32,767 nt of DNA from Gammaproteobacteria bacterium (GTDB taxonomy: Bacteria > Pseudomonadota > Gammaproteobacteria > GCA-001735895), in NCBI GenBank assembly GCA_024232855.1, contig JAAEPH010000038.1:1-32767 (forward strand). Reading direction: 5' to 3'. The position numbers and the translations under genes are program-made. Under the pieces are notes generated by a model, which had not been told where the DNA came from, did not search any database, and saw only the letters and a list, made by a program, of their open reading frames with translations. The first letter of the stretch is position 1. Every line of letters starts with the position of its first letter. Below, piece after piece: positions 6,724 to 15,325 of the stretch.

Positions 6724-9171
6724 TTACATCTTCACCCTGGTGCCGGCCGGATCGTAAAAAGGCTTCATTGATGCCTCGGCAGGCCAGGTTTCACCAGCGA
6801 TTTCAATCTCGAAGTTCGCATTATCGATCTGCTCGGCGGTAACGCCGTCGGGGTGGCTGACATAGCCCATTCCGACCGCGCTGCCGAGCGAGAAACCATA
6901 GGCGCCCGAGCTCAGGTAGCCGACGATCTCGCCATTCATGCGGATCAATTCGTCGTGAAACAGCGCGGGTCCCGGATCTTTCAGTTTGAACAGAACCATT
7001 TTTCGATTCAGCACCTGCCCGGCCTGGGGCAGCAGGGCTTCGCGGCCATTGAACCCGCCGGGCTTGTCCATTTTCACGATAAAGCCGAGACCGGCCTCGA
7101 ACGGCGTGTCGTCGGGAGCCAGATCGAGCACGAACTCCCGATAGCCGCGTTCGCAGCGCAGGTGCTCCAGGGCGTGATAACCGGCCTGCTTCAAACCGAA
7201 CGGCTTGCCTGCTTCGATAATAATGTCATAGACATCCTGGACGAATTCCGACGGGATTTGCAGCTCCCAGCCCAACTCGCCGATGAAGGTCTGACGTTTG
7301 GCCAGCACGCGGGCATAACCGATATCGATCTCCTGCGCGGTGAGAAATGGAAAAGCCGAATTGGAAAGATCGGCATCGGTAATGGATTGCAGCAGGTCAC
7401 GCGATATCGGACCCTGAACATTAAGCACCGAGTAGGCGGCGGTGACATCGGTAATGGTGACATGCCGGTCGGGCCCGATGTGCATGGCGATCCAGTTCAT
7501 GTCACGGCAATGCACCCCGGCCGACGAGTATATGATGAAGCAATCCGGTGCGCGACGATCGATGGTGATGTCGCATTCGATACCGCCCATCGAGTTGAGC
7601 ATATGGGTGTAGACCAGTTTGCCAACGGCAACGTCAACGTCGCTCACGCACATCCACTGCAGATACCGGCAGGCATCGCGGCCCTGGATCAGGGTCTTGC
7701 CGAAGGAACTGACGTCCATGATGACCACGCCTTCACGCGCGGCGCGGCACTCCTCGGCGGTGTGTTCATACCAGTTGGGCCGGAAGTAGGAGTATTCGTT
7801 TTTCGGCGCCGTGCCCACGGGGGCAAACCACATGGGACGTTCCCATCCGGCGGTCTCCCCGAAACAGGCGCCGCTGGCGGCGAGCCTGTCGTGCAGGTGG
7901 CTTTTACGCGCCGGGCGCGATGTTTCATGATCCTTGAAAGGCCAGCCCATTTCAAAAGTGCTGCCAAGCGACTCGGCGGCGCGTTCACGCAGGTACTTTT
8001 TGTTGACCTGGAAGGGGTGGAAACGCGCCACATCGTAATCGAGCAGGTCCATGTCCGGTTCGCCGTTGATGATCCAGTGGGCCAGTGCGCGCGCGATGCC
8101 CGGGCTGATTTCAAAGCCTTCGGAATTGAGCCCGGCGGCAATGAAACAGTTGCGCAGGCCGGGTGCCTCCCCCAGGCACGGCAGGTTATCCGGGGTAAAA
8201 CTTTCCGGCCCGTTCATGAACCGGTTGATGCCGATGTCCGCAAGCTGCGGGATCATTTCCATGGCCCTGGTATAAGGCAGCTCGAAGTGATCCCAGTCTT
8301 CCTGCAGCTCGATGAACTGTTGCTCGCGGGGCAGGTCCTCGAGCGGCAAGGGCTTGCCGCGTGGCTCGAAGGAACCAATCAGCAGCTTACCGGCTTCCTC
8401 TTTCATGTAGGTATAGCCGTCCGTGTCGCGCAGCACCGGCAGGGTCGGCACGATGAAGTCCATGGGCTCCGTCACGACATACATGTGTTCACAGGCGTGC
8501 AGCGGTACCCGCGCGCCGAGCTGAGCCGCAAAATCCCGCGTCCACAGGCCACAGGCCAGCACCAGGGTTTCGCATTCAATGTCGCCGCTTGTTGTTTCGA
8601 GCCAATACTCGCCCGAGGGCAGGTGCTGCATTTTGGCCACGGTCGTGTCTTCAAAAATTCTGGCGCCGCGTTTTTTTGCACCGGCGATCAGGGCGTTGAT
8701 GGTATCGACCGGGCTCAACTGTCCGTCTTTGGGAATGAACAGGCCGCCGGCGACAACGCGTTCATCGAGCGCGGGGTACATGTCCTTGACTTCCCACGGT
8801 GAAATAACATGGGCATCGATGCCGAAACTCCTGGCGAGGCTGGCGCGCCGGCTCATTTCGTGAACGCGGTCGCTGTTGCGGCCGATGGCAAGGGTGCCAT
8901 TTTGCTTGAAGCCCGTTGCCATGCCGGTATCGACTTCGAGTTCGGGATAAAACTGCGCATTGTATCTGGCAACATCCGTCGTCGCATGGCTGCCGCGGAG
9001 CTGCATGATCAATCCCGCCGCATGCCAGGATGTCCCGCAGGCAAGGGCGCCGCGCTCCAGCAATACGACATCCGCTACTCCGGCCCTGGTGAGTTGATAG
9101 GCAATTGAACTTCCGACGACACCGCCACCCACGACGACGATGCGAGCGTGACTGGGCAGGTCCTTACTCAT
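6724..9171 (-). CDS. Dimethylglycine/sarcosine dehydrogenase-like flavoprotein with GcvT domain
   Basis: The 815-aa protein has the DMGDH architecture. An N-terminal DAO/FAD domain carries VVGGGVVGSS at 13-22 and GTSWHAAGL, with His50 at the covalent flavin position. An FAO_M linker domain lies around 370-430. C-terminal GcvT aminomethyltransferase domains (about 440-810) include the family-typical ECDITIDR and GELGWELQIP. Family members oxidatively remove N-methyl groups from dimethylglycine, sarcosine or similar secondary and tertiary amines, and transfer the one-carbon unit to tetrahydrofolate. It follows the Mo subunit by 34 bp and precedes mttB, so it plausibly takes the methyls that MttB does not. 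The length is near that of DMGDH. Substrate identity (DMG, sarcosine or another N-methyl amino acid) is not resolved. Confidence 0.9.
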   Translation of the reverse strand: MSKDLPSHARIVVVGGGVVGSSIAYQLTRAGVADVVLLERGALACGTSWHAAGLIMQLRGSHATTDVARYNAQFYPELEVDTGMATGFKQNGTLAIGRNSDRVHEMSRRASLARSFGIDAHVISPWEVKDMYPALDERVVAGGLFIPKDGQLSPVDTINALIAGAKKRGARIFEDTTVAKMQHLPSGEYWLETTSGDIECETLVLACGLWTRDFAAQLGARVPLHACEHMYVVTEPMDFIVPTLPVLRDTDGYTYMKEEAGKLLIGSFEPRGKPLPLEDLPREQQFIELQEDWDHFELPYTRAMEMIPQLADIGINRFMNGPESFTPDNLPCLGEAPGLRNCFIAAGLNSEGFEISPGIARALAHWIINGEPDMDLLDYDVARFHPFQVNKKYLRERAAESLGSTFEMGWPFKDHETSRPARKSHLHDRLAASGACFGETAGWERPMWFAPVGTAPKNEYSYFRPNWYEHTAEECRAAREGVVIMDVSSFGKTLIQGRDACRYLQWMCVSDVDVAVGKLVYTHMLNSMGGIECDITIDRRAPDCFIIYSSAGVHCRDMNWIAMHIGPDRHVTITDVTAAYSVLNVQGPISRDLLQSITDADLSNSAFPFLTAQEIDIGYARVLAKRQTFIGELGWELQIPSEFVQDVYDIIIEAGKPFGLKQAGYHALEHLRCERGYREFVLDLAPDDTPFEAGLGFIVKMDKPGGFNGREALLPQAGQVLNRKMVLFKLKDPGPALFHDELIRMNGEIVGYLSSGAYGFSLGSAVGMGYVSHPDGVTAEQIDNANFEIEIAGETWPAEASMKPFYDPAGTRVKM

Positions 9172-9205
9172 GGGGTGTATATTTTCTGCAAGAGTTTACC
9201 GCCTC

Positions 9206-11533
9206 TCAGCGGCTTGCCTTGTTTTCATTGATCGCCCTCAGCACTTTTTCCGGCGTCAATGGCAGATCATGAATACGGGTTCCGATGGCGTCGGCAACCG
9301 CGTTGGCAATGGATGCGGCAACCGGGGCAAACACCGGCTCGCCGATGCCCTTCGATCCGAAGGGGCCAAGGCCGCTGCGGGATTCGAGCACGATGGACTG
9401 GATCTCCGGCACGTCTTCGGAGGTGGGTATCAGGTATTCGCTAAAGGATCCGTTTTTCAACACGCCCTTTTCCAGGATCAACTCTTCGCTGAGCGCAAAA
9501 CCCTGCCCCATCAGGGCACTGCCCTCGATCTGGCCTTCCACGGCGCGCAGGTTGATCGCCTGCCCAACGTCATGGGCGCCGACGCTTTTGATCACGGTGA
9601 CTTCGCCGGTATCGATATCGACGCTGACCTGGGCCGCATGCGCGCCATAGGTGAAGTCCGGAAAAACCTCGCCCTGCCCGGTTTCCGGATCGAGTCCTTC
9701 GCTCGGCGGCGCCTTGAAGATGGACAGGTTGTGACGGTGCACCCCTTCGGCGGCACAGAGCTTGACCATGTCCTTGATCGACATGCGGCGCTCCGGATTA
9801 TCCAGAACAAAGACCGTTGAATCCGCCAGATCGAGTTCATCGGGGGATACCTCGAAGTGCCTCGCCATGCATTGCAGCAAGTTATCGCGCACCGCGCGGG
9901 CGGCCAGTTCGGTGGCCTTGCCGCTCATGTAAAGCGCGCGGCTGGCGGTGGATGTGCCGGCCAGCGGGTTGACGTGGCCGTCGCCGAAGTAGACGGTAAT
10001 CTCGTCCATGGGCACACCGAGGATCTCACCGGTGATCTGGGCCAGTGCCGACATTTGCCCGGCGCCGATATCGGTTACCGCGCATCGCACGATAGCCGTG
10101 CCGTCCATCTCCAGGCCTACCCAGGATTCAGAAGTATCCTTCATCCAGCGGATCCGGCCGTAACTCTGCTGGTAGCAGGCAATGCCATGACCATAGACCA
10201 GGTGTTCGGAATTGCTCGGCTGCTCACCCAGGGCGGCGAGCGCCTGAGTGGCGCACTGATCGCACCAGACCGAACTGCGGATGATCTGGCCGGTGGTATT
10301 GGGATCGCCGGGCTGAATAAAATTCTTGCGGCGCAATTCCAGTGAATCCATGCCAATCAGTTTGGCAATCTCTTCCATCTGTGCTTCGCAGGCGGTATTG
10401 GCCTGCATCGTCCCAAATCCGCGAAAAGCACAGGCCGGCAGGTTGTTGGTTGCCGCCGAGGTGGCATCCACCCATAGATTGTCGACGCGATAGGGTCCGG
10501 TCGCTCCGACCGTTGCATAGAGCAGGATATAGGGGCTCAGTTTGGCATAGGCGCCGGCATCCGATGTGAGCTTGATTTTCATCGCGGTGACCTTGCCGTC
10601 TTTGGTTACACCGGTCTTATGGGTAATGGTAAACGGGTGGCGCGGGCCGTGGGACAAAAACGAATTCTCGCGGGTCTGGATCAGCTTCACCGGTCGCTTC
10701 GTGTCCATGGCCAGCAATGCCAGCCAGACCTCGATGGTCATGACCTCCTTGCCACCGAAACCACCGCCGATGTAGGGTGCCTGCAGGTGAACCCGGTTGT
10801 GCGGAATGCCAAGCGCATTGGCCACGGCGCGAAAGTGTTCGACCACCTGCGTGCTGGATCGGATATTGAGGATTTCATGTTCGTCGACCCAGGCGACGGC
10901 GGCCTCCGGTTCCATAAACGCCTGTTCCTGATATTGCGAGGTAAAGGTGTTTTGCAGAACATAATCGGCTTCGTCAAAGCCCTTCTCGATATCGCCCTTG
11001 CGTATCTTGTAGTCGGCGACGATGTTGTCATCGCTGTAAACGATTGCCGCACCGGGTTTTTGCGAATCAAAAGGATCGTAGACGCCCTCGGTGTCTTCAT
11101 AGTCCACGACGATCAAATCCAGTGCCTGCTGGGCAAGTTCATAGGATTCCGCGGCGATAAGCGCGATGGGCTCACCGTGGAAACGTACCCGGTCCGCCGC
11201 CAGGATAGGTTGCGTGGTGTCCTTGGTGCCGCCGCCGGTCTGGCCGGGCAGATCGGTCATCACGGCATTACAGGCGGTAAGATCAGCGGCCGTCAGCACG
11301 CTGTGCACACCGCGCAGTGCCCTGGCGGCCGATATGTCGACATTCCTGATGTTGGCGCTGGCGCGATCACTGTGCAGCACCTTGGCGAACAGCATGTCTT
11401 CCATGTAAAAGTCACCGGCGTAGATTGCCTTGCCGTGAACTTTCGTGGGCGCATCGTTACGTGGCTTGTTCTTGCCGACCTGTCGCAGGTTTACATTGGC
11501 AATCGAGCCGGGAAAAGCTTCGGTCTGATTCAT
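9206..11533 (-). CDS. Xanthine dehydrogenase-family hydroxylase, molybdopterin-binding large subunit
   Basis: The product is 775 aa and contains the aldehyde oxidase/xanthine dehydrogenase a/b hammerhead and Mo-binding domains. Visible motifs are GGGFGGKE, which contacts the cofactor, ACAFRGFG, and the C-terminal GSKGIGEP, whose Glu is the catalytic base. Enzymes of this family hydroxylate carbon next to nitrogen in N-heterocycles, or oxidise aldehydes, using water. The gene overlaps the 2Fe-2S gene by 4 bp (ATGA). With the FAD subunit it makes a CoxSML/NdhFSL-type heterotrimer. The hyuAB genes upstream make a heterocycle-to-lactam reaction the most sensible role, but this is inference. XdhC for cofactor loading is in the same operon. 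Confidence 0.93.
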   Translation of the reverse strand: MNQTEAFPGSIANVNLRQVGKNKPRNDAPTKVHGKAIYAGDFYMEDMLFAKVLHSDRASANIRNVDISAARALRGVHSVLTAADLTACNAVMTDLPGQTGGGTKDTTQPILAADRVRFHGEPIALIAAESYELAQQALDLIVVDYEDTEGVYDPFDSQKPGAAIVYSDDNIVADYKIRKGDIEKGFDEADYVLQNTFTSQYQEQAFMEPEAAVAWVDEHEILNIRSSTQVVEHFRAVANALGIPHNRVHLQAPYIGGGFGGKEVMTIEVWLALLAMDTKRPVKLIQTRENSFLSHGPRHPFTITHKTGVTKDGKVTAMKIKLTSDAGAYAKLSPYILLYATVGATGPYRVDNLWVDATSAATNNLPACAFRGFGTMQANTACEAQMEEIAKLIGMDSLELRRKNFIQPGDPNTTGQIIRSSVWCDQCATQALAALGEQPSNSEHLVYGHGIACYQQSYGRIRWMKDTSESWVGLEMDGTAIVRCAVTDIGAGQMSALAQITGEILGVPMDEITVYFGDGHVNPLAGTSTASRALYMSGKATELAARAVRDNLLQCMARHFEVSPDELDLADSTVFVLDNPERRMSIKDMVKLCAAEGVHRHNLSIFKAPPSEGLDPETGQGEVFPDFTYGAHAAQVSVDIDTGEVTVIKSVGAHDVGQAINLRAVEGQIEGSALMGQGFALSEELILEKGVLKNGSFSEYLIPTSEDVPEIQSIVLESRSGLGPFGSKGIGEPVFAPVAASIANAVADAIGTRIHDLPLTPEKVLRAINENKASR

Positions 11534-12018
11534 GCTGCTTCTCCCTCCCCGCGCAACTCCCTGGCGGCAAGCTGCACGGCTTCAAAGATTCGGGTGTATC
11601 CGGTACAGCGGCACAGGTTACCGCTCAAACCGCGTTTGACGTCGGCAAGCGACGGATCCGGATTGTCTTTCAGCAAGGATCTTGCCGCGATAATCATGCC
11701 CGGCGTACAGTACCCGCACTGCGCGGCGCCGGTTTCGATGAAGGCCTTTTGCAGTGGATCGGCATTGCCCGGCTGACCAATGCCCTTGATGGTGGTTACT
11801 TCGCGACCATCGGCATGCCAGGCAAGGGTCAGGCAACTGTCGACGGGTTCTCCGTCGAGTAATACCGCGCAGGCGCCGCAGTCGCCCTTTTCACAGCCGC
11901 ATTTGATTTCCACGAAGCCTTCATGGCGCAGGGCTTCGAGCAGCGTGCGATGCGCCGGTGTGGCAAGTTTTACCGTGCTTCCGTTTACCGTGACGGTGAC
12001 GACTTTTTCATTGCTCAT
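11530..12018 (-). CDS. Xanthine dehydrogenase-family 2Fe-2S small subunit
   Basis: The 162-aa protein has two [2Fe-2S] sites. The plant-ferredoxin-like N-terminal domain has CGCEKGDCGAC with a later partner Cys (DSCL). The helical C-terminal domain has CGYCTPGM and CRCTGY. It relays electrons from the Mo site of the large subunit to the FAD subunit. The length and motif spacing match CoxS/NdhS-type subunits. The start ATG at 12018 has GAGG upstream. Its stop overlaps the start of the large subunit gene by 4 bp, and the FAD subunit gene ends 15 bp upstream. The three genes therefore form one translational block. Confidence 0.95.
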   Translation of the reverse strand: MSNEKVVTVTVNGSTVKLATPAHRTLLEALRHEGFVEIKCGCEKGDCGACAVLLDGEPVDSCLTLAWHADGREVTTIKGIGQPGNADPLQKAFIETGAAQCGYCTPGMIIAARSLLKDNPDPSLADVKRGLSGNLCRCTGYTRIFEAVQLAARELRGEGEAA

Positions 12019-12033
12019 AATCTAATCCTCTTA

Positions 12034-12894
12034 TCAGGAAACCTGTTTCCAGGCTTGGGTCAGCAGGCGGCGGGTCAGCGAAAATGCCGTCTGCAACCGG
12101 TAATCGGCGCTGGCGCGTATATCATCGATGGGTGCGCACTGGTCGGCCGCGGCCCTGGCGGCCTGCTCGATGATGGCTTCGTCGAGCGCCTTGCCCGCCA
12201 ACAGGTCTTCGGCGGCGCTGGCGCGGAAAACAGTCGGAGCGACCGAGCCCAGGGCAATGCGCGCGCGGGTACAAACCCCGTCCTCGGCGGCGATCATCAC
12301 CGCTACCCCGGTCACGGTGATGGCATCGCCCTTGCGTCGGGCGAGCTTGTAGAAAAGGTTGGCGCTGTTTTGCGGTGGAACATTCCACGACACGGATGTC
12401 AGTAGTTCATCGGAACGCAAAACGGATTTCTTGTAATCGATATAAAACTCGTCAAGTGCAACCGTGCGTTGTCCGCTAACGCTGCTCAGGGTGACCTCCG
12501 CGTCGACGGTCAGCAACGCCGGCACCGTGTCGGCCGATGGAGACCCGCAACAAACGTTGCCGCCAATCGTTGCTGCCGTGCGCACCATGCGGCCGGCAAA
12601 TATTTCCGCCGCGGCATACAGCGCGGGAGCATCCGTCCTGATGCCGCTGTCGTCGAGAATGTCCGCCATGGTGGTACGCGCACCCAGCGTCACGCGATCG
12701 CCATCGCGTTTGATGTAACGCAGTTCATTCACGCCATCCAGCGATACGAAATCTCTGCAGGTTTCGCGCTTGCCACGCAGATCCGGGACCAGGTTGGTGG
12801 CGCCGGCAAGCGGCCGGGTATCGCCCTTTCCGGCAAGCGCCTGCAGGGCATCGGCCAGCGATTGTGGCTGTGAAAGATCAAAGGGAGGTAACAT
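12034..12894 (-). CDS. Xanthine dehydrogenase-family FAD-binding medium subunit
   Basis: The protein is 286 aa, typical of CoxM/NdhF-type subunits. FAD-binding motifs are AGATNLVPDLR near residues 30-40 and TAATIGGNVCCGSPSADT around 105-125. A C-terminal CO_deh_flav_C domain follows. It accepts electrons from the 2Fe-2S subunit and passes them to NAD+ or a respiratory acceptor. The start is supported by GGAGA ten bases upstream. It is preceded by the SDR gene with a 23-bp gap. The gene order FAD, FeS, Mo is that of the medium-small-large arrangement common for bacterial heterotrimers. Confidence 0.93.
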   Translation of the reverse strand: MLPPFDLSQPQSLADALQALAGKGDTRPLAGATNLVPDLRGKRETCRDFVSLDGVNELRYIKRDGDRVTLGARTTMADILDDSGIRTDAPALYAAAEIFAGRMVRTAATIGGNVCCGSPSADTVPALLTVDAEVTLSSVSGQRTVALDEFYIDYKKSVLRSDELLTSVSWNVPPQNSANLFYKLARRKGDAITVTGVAVMIAAEDGVCTRARIALGSVAPTVFRASAAEDLLAGKALDEAIIEQAARAAADQCAPIDDIRASADYRLQTAFSLTRRLLTQAWKQVS

Positions 12895-12917
12895 GGAATT
12901 TCTCCTGCTCTAACAAA

Positions 12918-13700
12918 TTAGACGGCCCAACCGCCACAGATAACCATTTCCTGGCCGGTAATGTTCTTCGAGTCATCGCAGGCCAGGAAGACGACGGCGT
13001 TGGCGATATCCTGCGGGGTGGTTACGCGGCGCAGCGCCATTTCCGACACGTAGTCCGCGTATTCCTCTTCATAGGTGGTACCTTTGACCCGGGCTTTTTC
13101 CTGGCACAGTTTTTCCATGCGCGGGGTTTCGACAATTCCGGGCATGATGGCATTGACGTTGATATTATATTCGCCGCAATCGAGCGCCGCGGTACGGGTC
13201 AAGCCTCGAACGCCCCACTTCGAGGAGCTGTATCCGGCCCGATAGCGGTACCCCTTCAGGCCGGACGCGCCACCGATGTTGACGATCTTTCCAGACCTGC
13301 GCTCGATCATGGCGGGGATGGCATATTTCATCGGCAGGAAGGTTCCGATGATGTTCTTTTGTAGCAGGGATTCGAAATCCTCCCTGGAAATATCCCATAC
13401 CGGGGTTTCGATGGGACCGGTGGCGCCGGCGGCATTGACCAGAACGTCGATGCGTCCATCAAAAAACCGGCTGGCCTCGGCGACCATGTTTTTGACCCTT
13501 TCGTCATCGGTAACGTCGCAGGATATCGCGGTTGCCCTGGTGCCGGACGCCTTCAACTCCTCGGCCAGTTCCTCGATTGGACCCGGGGTGCGGGCAACCA
13601 GCGCGAGATTAGCCCCTTCCCTGGCGAGCTGTCGGGTTATCGTGCCACCCATGCCCTGGGCTGCGCCGGTGATGATTATGTTTTTCTGTTCGAGTCTCAT
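12918..13700 (-). CDS. SDR-family NAD(P)-dependent oxidoreductase
   Basis: The 260-aa protein is a classical short-chain dehydrogenase. It has the cofactor motif TGAAQGMGG at 11-19, NAAG near residue 88, a catalytic Ser in the IGGASG region, and YSSSKWG supplying Tyr and Lys. The C-terminal GGWAV end is usual. It would oxidise or reduce an alcohol/ketone in the pathway, with the substrate unknown. It overlaps hyuB by 4 bp (ATGA), so its translation is coupled to the hydantoinase genes. A role after ring opening or on a hydroxylated intermediate is an inference from position only. Confidence 0.9.
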   Translation of the reverse strand: MRLEQKNIIITGAAQGMGGTITRQLAREGANLALVARTPGPIEELAEELKASGTRATAISCDVTDDERVKNMVAEASRFFDGRIDVLVNAAGATGPIETPVWDISREDFESLLQKNIIGTFLPMKYAIPAMIERRSGKIVNIGGASGLKGYRYRAGYSSSKWGVRGLTRTAALDCGEYNINVNAIMPGIVETPRMEKLCQEKARVKGTTYEEEYADYVSEMALRRVTTPQDIANAVVFLACDDSKNITGQEMVICGGWAV

Positions 13701-15325
13701 GGCTGCGCGTTCTCCTGTGAGTTGCGTGTTGCAGGCGCGGCATAACCCCCGCCGCCACTGGTTTTCATGATAATCCGGTCGCCCTGCTGCAGGCGCAGGT
13801 GGGTTTTGCCGGGAACATTGGTGGTTTCACCCGAAGCACGCTGCAGGGTGATTTCGAAGGTTTTGCCCGCTTCGCCGCCCCGCAGGCCATAGGGTGGAAC
13901 GATGCAACGCTCCACCATGGAAGTCATAACCACTTCCGGGCCGTTTATATAATAAATTCGAACCTGGCCATCGCCGCCGCGGTGGGCACCCTCGCCGCCA
14001 GAGCCGCGGCGCAGCGCCTGTTGCTCGATAATAATGGGATAGTTGGCTTCGATCACTTCGGCCGGGGTGTTCATTACGTTAGACATGTGCGGGCGCACCA
14101 CGCTCATGCCGTCGCGATCATGGCGCGCGCCTTCGCCACCGCCGTGAACCTCGTAGAGTGTGGTCCACTGCCCGGTGCGTGGATTGCGGCCGCTGAACAG
14201 CAACAACCCGGATGTGGTAGAGCTGCCCGCGCTGAGGCGTTCCGGCACGACATTTTCAAAGGCGTTGAATATGGCATCGACGATTCGTTGCGATGTTTCG
14301 TGATTGCCACCGACCACCGGCTTCTCCACGGAAGGGTGCAGTAGCGATCCCTCGCGGATAATAATCTCGAGCGGCCGCGCGCATCCCGCGTTGGGCTGGA
14401 TATCGGGTCCGGCGATGACCTTCATGGCGTAAAAAACGCTGGCTGATGCGGTGAACGGGGTCGCATTGAGCGGTCCCGCCGCGGCATCGCCGGTCTCTGA
14501 AAAATCGAAAGTCGCGTGTTCGTCGAAAATCTCGATACGCACGCGTACCGCAATGGGCTCGCCGCCGAGGCCATCGTCATCGAGCCAGTCCTCGCCCTGG
14601 TAGACACCGTTGGGTAAGGTTCGAATCGCGGCCCGCATTTCCGCTTCCGACTGATCGTGCAAATCGGCAATGGCGGTACGCACGGTGGCGGCGTCATAGC
14701 GTGAGAAAACTTCCTGCATGCGTTCGTCGGCGGAATAGGTCGATGCCATTTGCGCCAGAATATCGCCCTCACGCTCTTCCGCGCCGCGCACGTTGGCGAG
14801 AATCATGTCGAGCTTTTCGCGATCCGCGCCGTCTTTGTTAAACACGCGCAAGGGCGGAATGCGCAAGCCCTCCTGCCATGCATCACGGGCGTCGGGAACG
14901 TAGCTTCCCGGTCTGGCGCCGCCGATGTCGGCCCAGTGGGCGAGACTGACGGCGTAGGCCTGTATCCTGTTTTCAGCAAAGATCGGGCGAATGGCCTTGA
15001 CGTCCGGCAGATGGTTGCCGCCGGCTTCCGGCAGGTTCAAAAACCAGACATCACCGGGCTGCAGTTTTTCTGCCGGGACACGCTTGAGAAATTCCTGCAC
15101 CGTGGAACCCATGACGCCCAGGTGTGCCGGAATGTCGCGGCCCTGGGCAATCAGGTTGCCCGCGCTGTCGGTCAGCGCCGAAGACAGGTCGCCGGCTTCA
15201 CGCAGCAGCGGCGAGCGCGCCGAACGCATGACAATCAACGACATTTCTTCGGCGATGGCGGTCAGCGCATTGCGGATCACTTCGACGGTGAAAGGATCAG
15301 GCCGTTGACTGGATTTTGCACTCAT
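13697..15325 (-). CDS. hyuB: Hydantoinase B/oxoprolinase-family subunit (HyuB)
   Basis: The protein is 542 aa. It starts with DPFTVEVIRNALTAIAEEM, the typical HyuB beginning, and carries GDLSSALTD, PGDVWFLN and the late GSGGEGAHRGGDG and TSGGGGYA glycine-rich motifs. HyuB pairs with HyuA in ATP-dependent opening of cyclic amides: N-methylhydantoin, 5-oxoproline and N-methylpyrrolidone are known substrates of family members. Start ATG 15325 overlaps the hyuA stop by 4 bp, and its own stop overlaps the SDR gene by 4 bp. Related carboxylases (acetone, acetophenone) also belong to the superfamily. The Mo hydroxylase and N-demethylation genes here favour a cyclic amide substrate. Confidence 0.92.
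   Translation of the reverse strand: MSAKSSQRPDPFTVEVIRNALTAIAEEMSLIVMRSARSPLLREAGDLSSALTDSAGNLIAQGRDIPAHLGVMGSTVQEFLKRVPAEKLQPGDVWFLNLPEAGGNHLPDVKAIRPIFAENRIQAYAVSLAHWADIGGARPGSYVPDARDAWQEGLRIPPLRVFNKDGADREKLDMILANVRGAEEREGDILAQMASTYSADERMQEVFSRYDAATVRTAIADLHDQSEAEMRAAIRTLPNGVYQGEDWLDDDGLGGEPIAVRVRIEIFDEHATFDFSETGDAAAGPLNATPFTASASVFYAMKVIAGPDIQPNAGCARPLEIIIREGSLLHPSVEKPVVGGNHETSQRIVDAIFNAFENVVPERLSAGSSTTSGLLLFSGRNPRTGQWTTLYEVHGGGEGARHDRDGMSVVRPHMSNVMNTPAEVIEANYPIIIEQQALRRGSGGEGAHRGGDGQVRIYYINGPEVVMTSMVERCIVPPYGLRGGEAGKTFEITLQRASGETTNVPGKTHLRLQQGDRIIMKTSGGGGYAAPATRNSQENAQP

Noticed and set aside
5633-6757. 374-aa plus-strand ORF opposite mttB
   Set aside because: Antisense shadow of the clearly identified mttB gene; the translation has no family features.
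6853-8802. 649-aa plus-strand ORF opposite the DMGDH-like gene
   Set aside because: Long antisense open frame caused by GC-rich codon use; the minus strand encodes all DMGDH domains.
10619-11776. 385-aa plus-strand ORF opposite the Mo subunit
   Set aside because: Antisense shadow; crosses two real genes and shows no domain.
9206-12894. Aerobic CO dehydrogenase (CoxLMS)
   Set aside because: The large subunit lacks the CoxL-type CSFR active-site loop (it has ACAFRGFG), and the operon has no coxDEG set.
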